From assembly GCA_015654675.1 (NCBI GenBank), contig JAATGM010000010.1, positions 87,755 to 151,754 on the forward strand: a stretch of 64,000 nt of DNA, written 5' to 3'. Below are positions 8,610 through 16,100 of this stretch, piece after piece. This DNA is from Planctomycetota bacterium (GTDB lineage: Bacteria > Planctomycetota > Phycisphaerae > UBA1845 > UTPLA1). The position numbers were made by a program, and so were the translations under genes. The notes below the pieces were generated by a model. The model saw only the letters and a list, made by a program, of their open reading frames with translations. It made no database searches and was not told the origin of the DNA. Numbering within the stretch: the stretch's first letter is position 1; every line of letters begins with the position of its first letter.

Positions 8610-9938
8610 CTATAGAATAAATCGGCTCAAATCCTCGTCCTTGACGAGTTCCGCCAGTCGCCCGCGCACATAAGCCGCATCCACGCTCACCGGCTCCCCC
8701 TTCCGATCCGGCGCATCAAAGCTGATATCCTCTAATACCTTCTCCACGATCGTGTAAAGACGCCGTGCTCCGATATTCTGCGTCGTACGATTCACCGAAA
8801 ACGCCAGCTCCGCCATCGCCTCGATCGCGTCCGGCCGGAACTCCAACTGCACCCCCTCCGTCCCCAGCATCGCCTGATGCTGCTTCAGAAGGGCGTTCTG
8901 CGGCTCCGTCAGTATCCGCAAAAAGTCCTCGCGTGTCAGGTCCGTCAATTCCACCCGGATCGGCAGCCGCCCCTGCAGCTCCGGCATCAGGTCGCTCGGC
9001 TTGCTCGAATGAAACGCCCCCGCCGCGATGAACAGAATATGGTTCGTCCGCACCGGCCCATGCCGCGTATTAATCGTACTCCCCTCGATGATCGGCAGCA
9101 GGTCGCGCTGCACGCCCTGCCGGCTCACATCCGGCCCATGCGCCGAATGCGTCCCGCACAGCTTGTCCACCTCATCCAGAAAGACGATCCCGCTGTTCTC
9201 CGTCCGCGTGACCGCCATCGAAATCATCTTGTCGCGATCGATCAGCTTCTCGCTCTCCTGCTGAAACAGGATCGTCCGCGCCTCCTTCACCGTCACCTTC
9301 CGATCCTTCGACTGCGAAGGCATCAGCCGCTCGATAAAGTTCTGCAGCTCCGGCTCCATCTGCTCCGCGCCGATCGTCGTCGCGAACATCCCCATCGGCG
9401 CCGCCTTCTGCTCCACCCGCAGATCGATCAGCCGATCCTCAAGCGTCCCCGCCCGCAACTGCGCCCGCAGCTTCTCGCGTGTCCGCTGCCGCCGCGCCTC
9501 CTCCTCACCATCCTTCGCCTCCGTGTCATCCGGCAACAGCGCATCGATCAGCGCCTCCTCCGCCATCTCCTCGGCTCGCTGCCGCACCACCTCCGTCTGC
9601 TCGCCGCGCACCATCGAAATCGCAAGCTCCAGCAGATCGCGCACGATCGTGTCCACGTCCCGCCCGTGATACCCCACTTCGGTAAACTTCGTCGCCTCGA
9701 TCTTCAGAAACGGCGCATTCACCAGCTTCGCAAGCCGCCGCGCAATCTCCGTCTTCCCCACTCCCGTCGGCCCGATCATCAAAATGTTCTTCGGCCCAAC
9801 CTCCGCCCGCATCGCATCCGGCAACTGCATCCGCCGCCACCGATTCCGGATCGCCACCGCCACCGCGCGCTTCGCCGCCGCCTGGCCGACGATGTACCGG
9901 TCCAACTCGCTCACAATCTGTCGCGGAGTCATGTCCAT
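8610..9938 (-). CDS. hslU: HslU (ClpY) AAA+ unfoldase
   Basis: A 442-residue ATPase, close to the 443 residues of E. coli HslU. HslU unfolds substrates for the HslV peptidase. The start at MDMTPRQIV matches the family N-terminus, and a longer frame to 9977 would overlap surE. Walker A is GPTGVGKT at 56-63 and Walker B is IVFLDEVDKL. An I-domain insertion (about residues 100-220, with LRAQLRAGTLEDR and PSQSKDRKV) is present. The C-terminal tail DLSRFIL is the peptide that docks into HslV. No hslV or xerC neighbour is seen; surE lies immediately upstream. Confidence 0.95.
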   Translation of the reverse strand: MDMTPRQIVSELDRYIVGQAAAKRAVAVAIRNRWRRMQLPDAMRAEVGPKNILMIGPTGVGKTEIARRLAKLVNAPFLKIEATKFTEVGYHGRDVDTIVRDLLELAISMVRGEQTEVVRQRAEEMAEEALIDALLPDDTEAKDGEEEARRQRTREKLRAQLRAGTLEDRLIDLRVEQKAAPMGMFATTIGAEQMEPELQNFIERLMPSQSKDRKVTVKEARTILFQQESEKLIDRDKMISMAVTRTENSGIVFLDEVDKLCGTHSAHGPDVSRQGVQRDLLPIIEGSTINTRHGPVRTNHILFIAAGAFHSSKPSDLMPELQGRLPIRVELTDLTREDFLRILTEPQNALLKQHQAMLGTEGVQLEFRPDAIEAMAELAFSVNRTTQNIGARRLYTIVEKVLEDISFDAPDRKGEPVSVDAAYVRGRLAELVKDEDLSRFIL

Positions 9939-9949
9939 CGTTGCGCCGG

Positions 9950-10723
9950 CTAAGCCGCCCCATCCACCGCCGGCCACTCCCAGTTCTGCATCGCCGCCAG
10001 CCGCTGCTCATCCGTCAGGTCAAACTTTAGCGGCACCACCGTAATGTAGCCGTCCCGCTGCGCCCGCAGGTCTGTCCCGTGCTCCCGGCTCAAATCCCCA
10101 AACTCCCCCGCCAGCCAGTAATAATTCCGCCCGCCCGGGTCCTTCCGGCAGATGAACTTGTCCTCAAACGGCAACACCGACTGCCGCGCCACCTTCACCC
10201 CCCGCGGCCACCCCGGCTTCAACGCCGGAATGTTCACATTGAAAAGCTGCCCGGGCTCAATTCCAATCTCCAGCAACCGCCGAATCACCCGCAAAGCCAG
10301 CCGCGCCGCCCGCGCAAAATCCATCTCAGGACTCCGCTCCAGCGACACTGCAACCGAAGGAAACCCAAGCACCGCCGCCTCGGCCGCCGCCGCCACCGTC
10401 CCGGAATACAGCGTATGAATCCCAACGTTCTCGCCGTTGTTGATCCCCGAAACCACCAAATCCGGCCGCGCCGGCAACAGATTGGCAACCGCCAGCTTCA
10501 CACAATCCGCCGGCGATCCCTCGATGGCGTCCCCATGAAACGAGTTAGCCACATGCACGCGCTCAACAATCAAAGGATGCGTAATAGTGATCGAGTGCGC
10601 CGCCGCCGACTGCCCCGAAGCCGGCGCAACCACCGAAACTTCGCCCAACCCAACCAACTCGCGATAAAGCGCAACAATCCCCGGCGCAAAAATCCCGTCA
10701 TCATTACAAAGCAAAATCAACAC
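9950..10723 (-). CDS. surE: 5'/3'-nucleotidase SurE
   Basis: A 257-residue metal-dependent nucleoside monophosphate phosphatase. The N-terminal NDDG at residues 7-10 holds the metal-binding Asp pair. The motif SGINNGENVGIHTLYSGTV (from about 92) contains the conserved Asn and the Ser of the second motif. ASGQSAAAHSIT at about 36-47 is the third SurE signature. The length agrees with the family. The stop lies 11 bases upstream of the chosen hslU start, so the two are likely to be co-transcribed. Confidence 0.95.
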   Translation of the reverse strand: MLILLCNDDGIFAPGIVALYRELVGLGEVSVVAPASGQSAAAHSITITHPLIVERVHVANSFHGDAIEGSPADCVKLAVANLLPARPDLVVSGINNGENVGIHTLYSGTVAAAAEAAVLGFPSVAVSLERSPEMDFARAARLALRVIRRLLEIGIEPGQLFNVNIPALKPGWPRGVKVARQSVLPFEDKFICRKDPGGRNYYWLAGEFGDLSREHGTDLRAQRDGYITVVPLKFDLTDEQRLAAMQNWEWPAVDGAA

Positions 10724-10811
10724 GCCGCGATTGTAGCGGCGATTCCGAGCGCGAGTATCCCTCCAGCAGATAGCGGCCGACGAGCACTACCAGCACGTCG
10801 CACACCCGCCC

Positions 10812-10845
10812 AGTCCGAACCCCAAGCGCCAGCGCGGGCCGCGAA
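10812..10845 (+). repeat. Dispersed 34-base repeat, copy A
   Basis: This copy is identical over 34 bases to the copy at 13234-13267. Its core reads CCGAACCCCAAGCGCCAGCG. It lies in the non-coding stretch between surE and the zinc-ribbon gene. Confidence 0.85.
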
Positions 10846-10897
10846 AACACTCCCGAACCAGCAACGCGCGACAATCCCCGATCGTCATCAATGACAA

Positions 10898-10925
10898 AGT
10901 CCGAGCCCGAATCGCCAGCGCGGGC
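10898..10925 (+). repeat. Dispersed repeat, copy B
   Basis: This diverged copy begins AGTCCGAGCCCGAA and continues TCGCCAGCGCGGG. It is about 50 bases after copy A in the same orientation. Confidence 0.7.
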
Positions 10926-10984
10926 GTGCGCCAACCGATCACACACAACTCACCCTCTCGGCGAGGAGAACCGTACCGGCGCCG

Positions 10985-11080
10985 GCTCAATCTGCCCCGG
11001 ACGGGGCGACCTTTGGCAACCGGGCGGAAACCTCGGGCCTACGGGAATACAAACTCAAAAGCCCTGAAAAGGGCGACACA
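10985..11080. repeat. Palindromic REP-like element
   Basis: The stretch holds two small hairpins: GCCCCGGACGGGGC at 10994-11007 and GCCCTGAAAAGGGC at 11061-11074. They are joined by sequence containing CGGGCCTACGGG. Short palindromes of this kind occur repeatedly between genes in planctomycetes and some other environmental bacteria (recalled, not searched). Together with copies A and B they account for most of the 390-base gap between surE and the next gene, where no coding frame is convincing. Confidence 0.55.
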
Positions 11081-11113
11081 CTCCGGCCTGCTCCGGCACG
11101 ATACAATGCCGCC

Positions 11114-11614
11114 ATGCGCACCACGCCCCGAATCCGCGCGCTGGCAATGCAGTCAGGTCTGGGCCTTTCAATCCTCGCGCTGCTTGCCTGCGGCCTCAGC
11201 TACTTTGTTTCTATGTCCTATTGGCGAGGCCGAGTGTTTCTCGCCCTTGGAATGGGCAGTTTTCACTTCCACGCGACCCACGATCGCCCACCAAAGCTGT
11301 TCGGCGGATTTCAAATTCAAATGCAACCGGTCCGCTTTCAGAATGCCTTGGTTTTCAAATTGAGCAGCAACGCCATCGATATTTCATCTTGGATCCCCGT
11401 CGCCCTCCTCGCCCTCCCCACCGCCTATCTTTGGCACCGCGACCGCCGCCGCCCCGCCCCCGACCACTGCAAACACTGCAACTACAACCTCACAGGAAAC
11501 CAATCCGGCACCTGCCCTGAATGCGGCCATCACGCCCCCATGTCCGAACCCGAAGCGCCAGCGCCGGACAAGCTCACGTCCCACGCAAGACAACGCGCAG
11601 AAAATCCCAAATGA
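11114..11614 (+). CDS. Membrane protein with C-terminal zinc ribbon
   Basis: A 166-residue protein with a membrane helix near residues 14-35, an extracytoplasmic central part of about 65 residues, a second helix near residues 96-112 and a four-Cys zinc ribbon (HCKHCNYNLTG then GTCPECG) at about 119-138. Family function is unknown; this architecture recurs in planctomycetes. Three relatives lie in this window (11611, 38298, 38807). The last 25 residues are encoded partly by a dispersed repeat (11541-11568), so the C-terminal tail is probably not a conserved domain. The stop overlaps the next start as ATGA, suggesting translational coupling. Confidence 0.8.
   Translation: MRTTPRIRALAMQSGLGLSILALLACGLSYFVSMSYWRGRVFLALGMGSFHFHATHDRPPKLFGGFQIQMQPVRFQNALVFKLSSNAIDISSWIPVALLALPTAYLWHRDRRRPAPDHCKHCNYNLTGNQSGTCPECGHHAPMSEPEAPAPDKLTSHARQRAENPK
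11541..11568 (+). repeat. Dispersed repeat, copy C, inside a coding tail
   Basis: This copy reads TGTCCGAACCCGAAG followed by CGCCAGCGCCGGA. It lies inside the 3' end of the zinc-ribbon gene and is translated as SEPEAPAPD. Confidence 0.75.
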
Positions 11615-12204
11615 AGCGCACGAGACAAATCACCTTCGCCTGCCTGGTAGCCAGCACAATCCTCTGGCTCGCCAGCCTCTGCCTGTACGTCGCATACGTC
11701 CCGCGCAGCCAATCCTTCCGACTTGCCGTCTTCGGTGGTGTCGTGCAGACCCACATCCGCTTTGCAACAACAAAATGGCCCGCGCCGCCCGATGCCCTCA
11801 AATCGTTTCCACTCACCCAACCGGCCACCCTCGGATTCCTCTCAGGCGACTCAAACCCGAAGATACGGCAGTTTCAACAGGCGCCAGGCGTTGACGCAGG
11901 ATTAGAGTTTCCCAATGTCCGCGCCATCAGCGCTTGGGTGCCGCGTTACCGCGCGTACCCGGACTACGGCGTCATCTGCCTGCATATCCCCCTCATCCTC
12001 CCGGTAGCCCTCTTCGCCCTCGCCTCCGCCTACTTTCTCCTCCCCTTCCACCGCCGTCGAGACCGAATCAAACAAGGCCACTGCCCCCACTGCGGCTACA
12101 ACCTGACCGCCAACACCTCCAACAAATGCCCCGAATGCGGTACCCCAAACCCGAGGTCCGAGCCTGTTGCGCAAGCAACAGCGCGCGACACCCAACCACG
12201 TTGA
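11611..12204 (+). CDS. Membrane protein with C-terminal zinc ribbon, second of pair
   Basis: A 197-residue protein whose ATG overlaps the previous stop by four bases. The layout is the same as its neighbour: helix at about 8-28, a longer extracytoplasmic segment, a second helix (LILPVALFALASAYFLL) near residues 130-147, and a zinc ribbon HCPHCGYNLTA then NKCPECG near 158-178. The central part differs from the first protein and contains AISAWVPRYRAYPDYGVICLHIP. The tail after the ribbon (RSEPVAQATARD) coincides with another diverged repeat copy. The tandem arrangement and coupling suggest the pair acts together, but the role is unknown. Confidence 0.8.
   Translation: MKRTRQITFACLVASTILWLASLCLYVAYVPRSQSFRLAVFGGVVQTHIRFATTKWPAPPDALKSFPLTQPATLGFLSGDSNPKIRQFQQAPGVDAGLEFPNVRAISAWVPRYRAYPDYGVICLHIPLILPVALFALASAYFLLPFHRRRDRIKQGHCPHCGYNLTANTSNKCPECGTPNPRSEPVAQATARDTQPR
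12155..12189 (+). repeat. Dispersed repeat, diverged copy D
   Basis: GGTCCGAGCC is followed by GCGCAAGCAACAGCGCGCGAC. It is the most diverged copy and overlaps the last codons of the second zinc-ribbon gene. Membership of the family is less sure than for the others. Confidence 0.45.
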
Positions 12205-12250
12205 ACGATCCACATCGCCCGAGCACCCAAACCGCTGCGCCCGCCCAATT

Positions 12251-12359
12251 CGCCCCAACGGGGCGACGGACTGTAGCCACGCGGTGGAGCGAGGCCGCAC
12301 CGGCCTCGCGCAACCCGTGGTACCCGTGCCTCCAAATCATTCCGCCCCGGCCGGGGCGG
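12251..12359. repeat. Compound palindromic REP-like element
   Basis: It starts with hairpin CGCCCCAACGGGGCG (12251-12265) and ends with the perfect palindrome CCGCCCCGGCCGGGGCGG (12342-12359). An imperfect inner stem lies between (GGAGCGAGGCC... GGCCTCGCGC). The layout is typical of mobile REP/BIME-type units. It sits directly after the zinc-ribbon pair. The remainder of the 620-base gap to 12826 shows no convincing gene. Confidence 0.65.
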
Positions 12360-12566
12360 AGGAGCTACCACGACCCGATTAGCGCTCAAACGCGACCTCA
12401 CCCCCGGAATCCGAACATTTTGTTTTTTCCATAACCAGTGGCCCGCTCACTTCTTATTCGCTATTTCGACCCCCCAAAGTGGAACGCTGATCCAGCTTGA
12501 TAGCTAGAGGCCACGCCGGCACATGCCCGCAAGCAGCGCAAACGCGTGAACTTCTAAGTTGTATAT

Positions 12567-12600
12567 CCTCTTCCCTGGACTGGGAGAGGCCGGGTAAGGG
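12567..12600. repeat. CTCTCCC-type palindromic repeat, diverged copy
   Basis: The sequence CCTCTTCCC TGGACT GGGAGAGG forms a hairpin and is followed by CCGGGTAAGGG. It matches the layout of the element inside rdgB at 41891-41929, but with mismatches. Confidence 0.6.
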
Positions 12601-12826
12601 TCGAGCGCGCCAAGAGAAAGAAATAGCGCGCGACCCGAACGAAAACGCGCAGCCCAGTTGAAACGCGAGCAATCGCGAGGCGCGAAAGGTGCGCGCACGG
12701 TGAGCCCGGCGAACAAACCGCCAACCTCACCCAAGAAACCGCGATCTCGCCCCGAAAAACAACGATTCGCAGCGCGTCTCAAAAATCTCACGCAACGCGC
12801 CGCAAGCAACGAAAGGAGCAAAACCC

Positions 12827-14119
12827 ATGCTGACCAGCCAGCAAATCGCCGAAACCGCCAAGCGCCCCGCCGCCCTCGACGCCCTGCCCACCGCGCTGCG
12901 CCGCGAAATCGACCAGCTCCTGCTAAGCGGCGCCCAGCCCGTCCAGAAAATCTTCGACGAGCACAACCTCGCCGCCCGCGGCCTCTCGCGCGCCACCTTC
13001 TACCGCCACGCCCACAAGCTCCACCTCCTCCAGTCCGCCGCCGACCTCGACGACCTCATCGGCCCCGACGGCCCCCCGCGCGAAACCATCTTCCGCGGAA
13101 TCCAGAACGGCCTGCTCTACAAACTCACCGAAACGGTCTACGAAGAAGACTCCGACCACAAACTCATCCGCAGTCTCACCCAATCCCTCAAATCCCTCGT
13201 CACCACTGACATAGCGCTGCAGAAACAAACCGCAGTCCGAACCCCAAGCGCCAGCGCGGGCCGCGAAGACCAACAACAACGCACGGCGCACGATGTTTCC
13301 CAGTCATCCCACAACGACTCCCCCCATCATGCCTCTCAAAACCCGCCATCCCCAATTACACTCCCCCCATGCACCCCCTCTCCCGAGCCCAAGTCCGCAA
13401 CATCGACCAACGCGCCATCAACGACTTCGGCCTCCCCGGCATCGTCCTCATGGAAAACGCCGGCCGCAACGCCGCCGCCATCATCCAATCGCTCCTCGCC
13501 ACCCTGCCCCCCGCCGGCCCAACCCCCATCCCGATCCTCTGCGGTCCCGGCAACAACGGCGGCGACGGCTTCGTCATCGCCCGCCACCTCACCAATGCCG
13601 GCCATCGCGTCATCTGCGGCCTCGCCGCCGACGCGTCGCGCCTCCACGGCGACGCCCTCACCAACTATCACGTCGCCGCCGCAATGGCCATCCCCATCCA
13701 TTCACTGCTCGCCGGCCCCGATCTCGACCGGCTCCCGCAAATCCTCGCCGCCGCCCCGCTCATCATCGACGCCCTGCTCGGCACCGGCGCGACCGGCCAA
13801 CCGCGTCCCCCGTGCGACCAGATCATCCGCGCCGTCAATACGGCCCGAGCCAACAGCAACACGCCCGCAACCGCCTTGGTCGTCGCTATCGACCTGCCCT
13901 CCGGCCTCGACTGCGACACGGGCCAACCCGCTGACCCTACCATCCGCGCCGACCACACTATCACCTTCGTCGCCCCCAAGCTCGGCTTCGAAGCCCCGGC
14001 CGCCCGCGAATACGTCGGCCACGTGCACGTGGCCGACATCGGCGCACCGGCTATGCTATTCAGTCAGCAACCCCCGGCCCCCTGAGCGCACCCGCTCCCC
14101 GCTGGAGACAAACCAATGA
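12827..14119 (+). CDS. Helix-turn-helix protein with an overrunning frame
   Basis: The frame starts at ATG 12827 with GAAAGGAG before it. Residues 1 to about 135 look like a real protein: a helical start, then LSRATFYRHAHKLHLL (about 54-69), a helix-turn-helix-like segment, then EEDSDHKLIRSLTQSLKSLV. After about residue 136 the frame enters a dispersed repeat and then Pro/Ser-rich sequence that is simply an alternative frame of nnrE. The natural stop has apparently been lost or moved. The true product is probably about 140-150 residues. It may be a DNA-binding regulator or a phage-terminase-small-subunit-like remnant; neither is certain. Confidence 0.5.
   Translation: MLTSQQIAETAKRPAALDALPTALRREIDQLLLSGAQPVQKIFDEHNLAARGLSRATFYRHAHKLHLLQSAADLDDLIGPDGPPRETIFRGIQNGLLYKLTETVYEEDSDHKLIRSLTQSLKSLVTTDIALQKQTAVRTPSASAGREDQQQRTAHDVSQSSHNDSPHHASQNPPSPITLPPCTPSPEPKSATSTNAPSTTSASPASSSWKTPAATPPPSSNRSSPPCPPPAQPPSRSSAVPATTAATASSSPATSPMPAIASSAASPPTRRASTATPSPTITSPPQWPSPSIHCSPAPISTGSRKSSPPPRSSSTPCSAPARPANRVPRATRSSAPSIRPEPTATRPQPPWSSLSTCPPASTATRANPLTLPSAPTTLSPSSPPSSASKPRPPANTSATCTWPTSAHRLCYSVSNPRPPERTRSPLETNQ
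13234..13267 (+). repeat. Dispersed 34-base repeat, copy E
   Basis: This copy is identical to copy A at 10812-10845 over all 34 bases. It lies within the open frame that begins at 12827, encoding VRTPSASAGRE, exactly where conserved-looking sequence gives way to filler. Confidence 0.85.
13369..14085 (+). CDS. nnrE: NAD(P)H-hydrate epimerase
   Basis: A 238-residue enzyme that interconverts the R and S forms of damaged NAD(P)H hydrate. Family signatures are clear: the N-terminal MHPLSRAQVRNIDQ, LMENAGRNAA, the phosphate-binding CGPGNNGGDGFVIARHL, the strand ALLGTGATGQPR with the catalytic Asp before it (IIDALLGTG), and VAIDLPSGLDCDTG. It ends VADIGAP, typical of stand-alone epimerases. The C-terminal ADP-dependent dehydratase domain found in many bacterial NnrD/E fusions is absent. 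The overlapping longer frame from 12827 is not thought to be real over this stretch. Confidence 0.88.
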   Translation: MHPLSRAQVRNIDQRAINDFGLPGIVLMENAGRNAAAIIQSLLATLPPAGPTPIPILCGPGNNGGDGFVIARHLTNAGHRVICGLAADASRLHGDALTNYHVAAAMAIPIHSLLAGPDLDRLPQILAAAPLIIDALLGTGATGQPRPPCDQIIRAVNTARANSNTPATALVVAIDLPSGLDCDTGQPADPTIRADHTITFVAPKLGFEAPAAREYVGHVHVADIGAPAMLFSQQPPAP

Positions 14120-15186
14120 CCTGCCCCACTCGACGGTCGTTATTCGCGATGATCTTCGTTGTCACTTGCTGCGCCGCCGCAAGCGCACAGCCCGCCTCTC
14201 AGCCCAGTCCCGCCTCCGACGACTCGCTTCACCCCGTCGAACTCAAGTTCACCGTTCAACCCGACGTCGCCCGCAACATCGCCCGCGAATATCGCGAAAT
14301 GCTCAAGGCCCGCTACGAACTCTCCGACGAGCAGGCCGACCGCATCGAATCAGCCCTGACGCGCCGCCTTCTCTCCGAGGCACCCCACAACCAGCCCCTC
14401 ATCCAGACCATCATGGAAGCCACCGTCACCTCGATGCTCACCCGCCAGGGCAGTTGGTCGCCCGATGTGGCCAAGGATTTCGGCCATCGCATCCAGCCCG
14501 AACTGCCTGCCATGCGCAAAGCCCTCGCCTATTTCGTCGACGACATCCGTGGAGAAATGAACGCCGGCCAGAAACTCCGCTTCACCGCTGACTTCGCCGC
14601 CTTCTCTGTCGGCTATGCAAGCTTCGAAAAGCGCATGAAGAATTGGTCCGAAGGCCGCGTCGGCGACAATCCGGGACTATTCTGGGAAGACCAGACTGAA
14701 AACCTGCCCACCACGCGACCGGATGGAACCGTTGAGAGCAAGGAAATGGCCGCGGCGCGCCGCAGCGCGGCGCAGATGGTGAAATGGCAGCTCAATCGCA
14801 CCGACTTCTGGAAAACCTATTCCGACAACGCCGCCGCCTATTACCACTTTACCGATGCCCAGAAAAACGCGGCACAGGCCATACTGAAGGAATGCCTCGA
14901 ACGCGCAAAGCCGTATCAGACGGGCGAGCGCTCGCGCGAACTCGAACACAATAACCTGATCCAGCAGCTCAGCTACACCACCAACGATCCGACCATCCAG
15001 AGCGGGCCGTTCATGAGCGAGCTGTGGGATCGTAATACTGAACTCACGCGACCGATCAACAGTCTCGACACCGAATTCAAAGCCCGCATCCGCGAACTCG
15101 CCTTCGCCGAGCAAATCGCAGCCGCCGAAAGAAATGTCTATGAAAAGCTGGAAAAGAAGGGCTACAAAAAACCCGCCACTCCCTAG
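14116..15186 (+). CDS. Secreted helical protein, paralogue of the gene at 24755
   Basis: A 356-residue exported protein. The signal peptide ends near ASAQPASQ; the start has GGAGAC upstream. The mature part is almost all helical, with YELSDEQADRIESAL and later ILKECLERAK. Both segments recur in the 377-residue protein at 24755-25888 (YDLSDEQVDQAQEIL; ILKECLERAK), as do FEKRMKNWS and FEQRMKRWS. The two are paralogues of equal architecture. No family name is known to me. The other copy sits inside an ABC transporter module, suggesting an envelope role. Its 3' end overlaps the convergent isomerase-like gene by four bases. Confidence 0.8.
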   Translation: MTCPTRRSLFAMIFVVTCCAAASAQPASQPSPASDDSLHPVELKFTVQPDVARNIAREYREMLKARYELSDEQADRIESALTRRLLSEAPHNQPLIQTIMEATVTSMLTRQGSWSPDVAKDFGHRIQPELPAMRKALAYFVDDIRGEMNAGQKLRFTADFAAFSVGYASFEKRMKNWSEGRVGDNPGLFWEDQTENLPTTRPDGTVESKEMAAARRSAAQMVKWQLNRTDFWKTYSDNAAAYYHFTDAQKNAAQAILKECLERAKPYQTGERSRELEHNNLIQQLSYTTNDPTIQSGPFMSELWDRNTELTRPINSLDTEFKARIRELAFAEQIAAAERNVYEKLEKKGYKKPATP

Positions 15187-15986
15187 CGGCGGTTCAGAAT
15201 GCCATGCAAGCGCTTCGTCCAGTCCGCCGTCAGCAACTTCGGCAGATCCGCCGGAGACTCGAACACCTCCAGCAGAAACACGCCGTCGTACCCGATGTCA
15301 TGCAGCGCATCCCGGCACTCATCCCACGGCAGGTTCCCGTTGTACGGCATCCGGTGCGTGTCGTTCTTCCCGTCGTTGTAGTGCACATGCGTGTACTTCA
15401 GCTGCGTCCCCGCCGCCCGCACGGCCGCCCCGATGCTCCCCATCATGTGCGCATGCCCCGTGTCGAGCAGGAACACCACCTGGTCGCTCCCGCACGCCGC
15501 CACTTCCTTCACCAGCCGCGTCACGTCGTGCCCAATCGGGTGATACGGCGGCATATTCTCAAACGCGAACCGCACCCCTATTTGCTCGCCCGCCCGCGCC
15601 AGATCGTCAAACGATCGCCGCAGTTGCGAATATTTTTTCTCGACGCTCCCCACCGCGATGTTCGACGGACACGGGTGCACCACCACCAGCCCGCCGCCAA
15701 GCTGCTTGCACCAGTCCGCCTCGCTCTTGTAAAGCTCGACCGTCGCCCGTCGCAGACCCTCGTCCTCGCTCGACGGATCCAGATCGTCCCCGAAATGCCC
15801 GTGTATCGAATCGATCGTCAGCGGAAGATCGCGAACAATCGTCAGAACCTCTCGCGCCGCCATCGGCCGCGTCCGGTTCCGATAGACCTGCAAAACTCGG
15901 CAGCCCGCGTCCGTGTAGTGCTTCAACACCGCCGGCTGCGGAAACTCGTCAAACCCGAATGCCCCCGTCACGCCAAACTGCATCAT
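15183..15986 (-). CDS. Sugar phosphate isomerase/epimerase family protein
   Basis: A 267-residue TIM-barrel protein of the AP-endonuclease-2/xylose-isomerase-like superfamily. The start at MMQFG has GGGGGCGGACG before it; the frame extends to 16046 without support. Metal-ligand positions can be seen: VVVHPCPSN (His), RFAFENMP (Glu), FLLDTGHAHMMG (Asp, His), YTHVHYNDGKNDTH (His) and FLLEVFE (Glu). This is the usual layout for isomerases/epimerases acting on sugars or inositols. The substrate cannot be told, because the superfamily is broad. Confidence 0.82.
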   Translation of the reverse strand: MMQFGVTGAFGFDEFPQPAVLKHYTDAGCRVLQVYRNRTRPMAAREVLTIVRDLPLTIDSIHGHFGDDLDPSSEDEGLRRATVELYKSEADWCKQLGGGLVVVHPCPSNIAVGSVEKKYSQLRRSFDDLARAGEQIGVRFAFENMPPYHPIGHDVTRLVKEVAACGSDQVVFLLDTGHAHMMGSIGAAVRAAGTQLKYTHVHYNDGKNDTHRMPYNGNLPWDECRDALHDIGYDGVFLLEVFESPADLPKLLTADWTKRLHGILNRR

Positions 15987-16100
15987 CGTCCGCCCCCCGC
16001 CCGTGCGAGGGTCGGCGCGATCCGGCTGGCCGCTGAATCGCGGCAATGTCCAACGCTCGGCAAAGTTCGGCTCGTCACTTTCCCTCGCATCGAACCCAGC

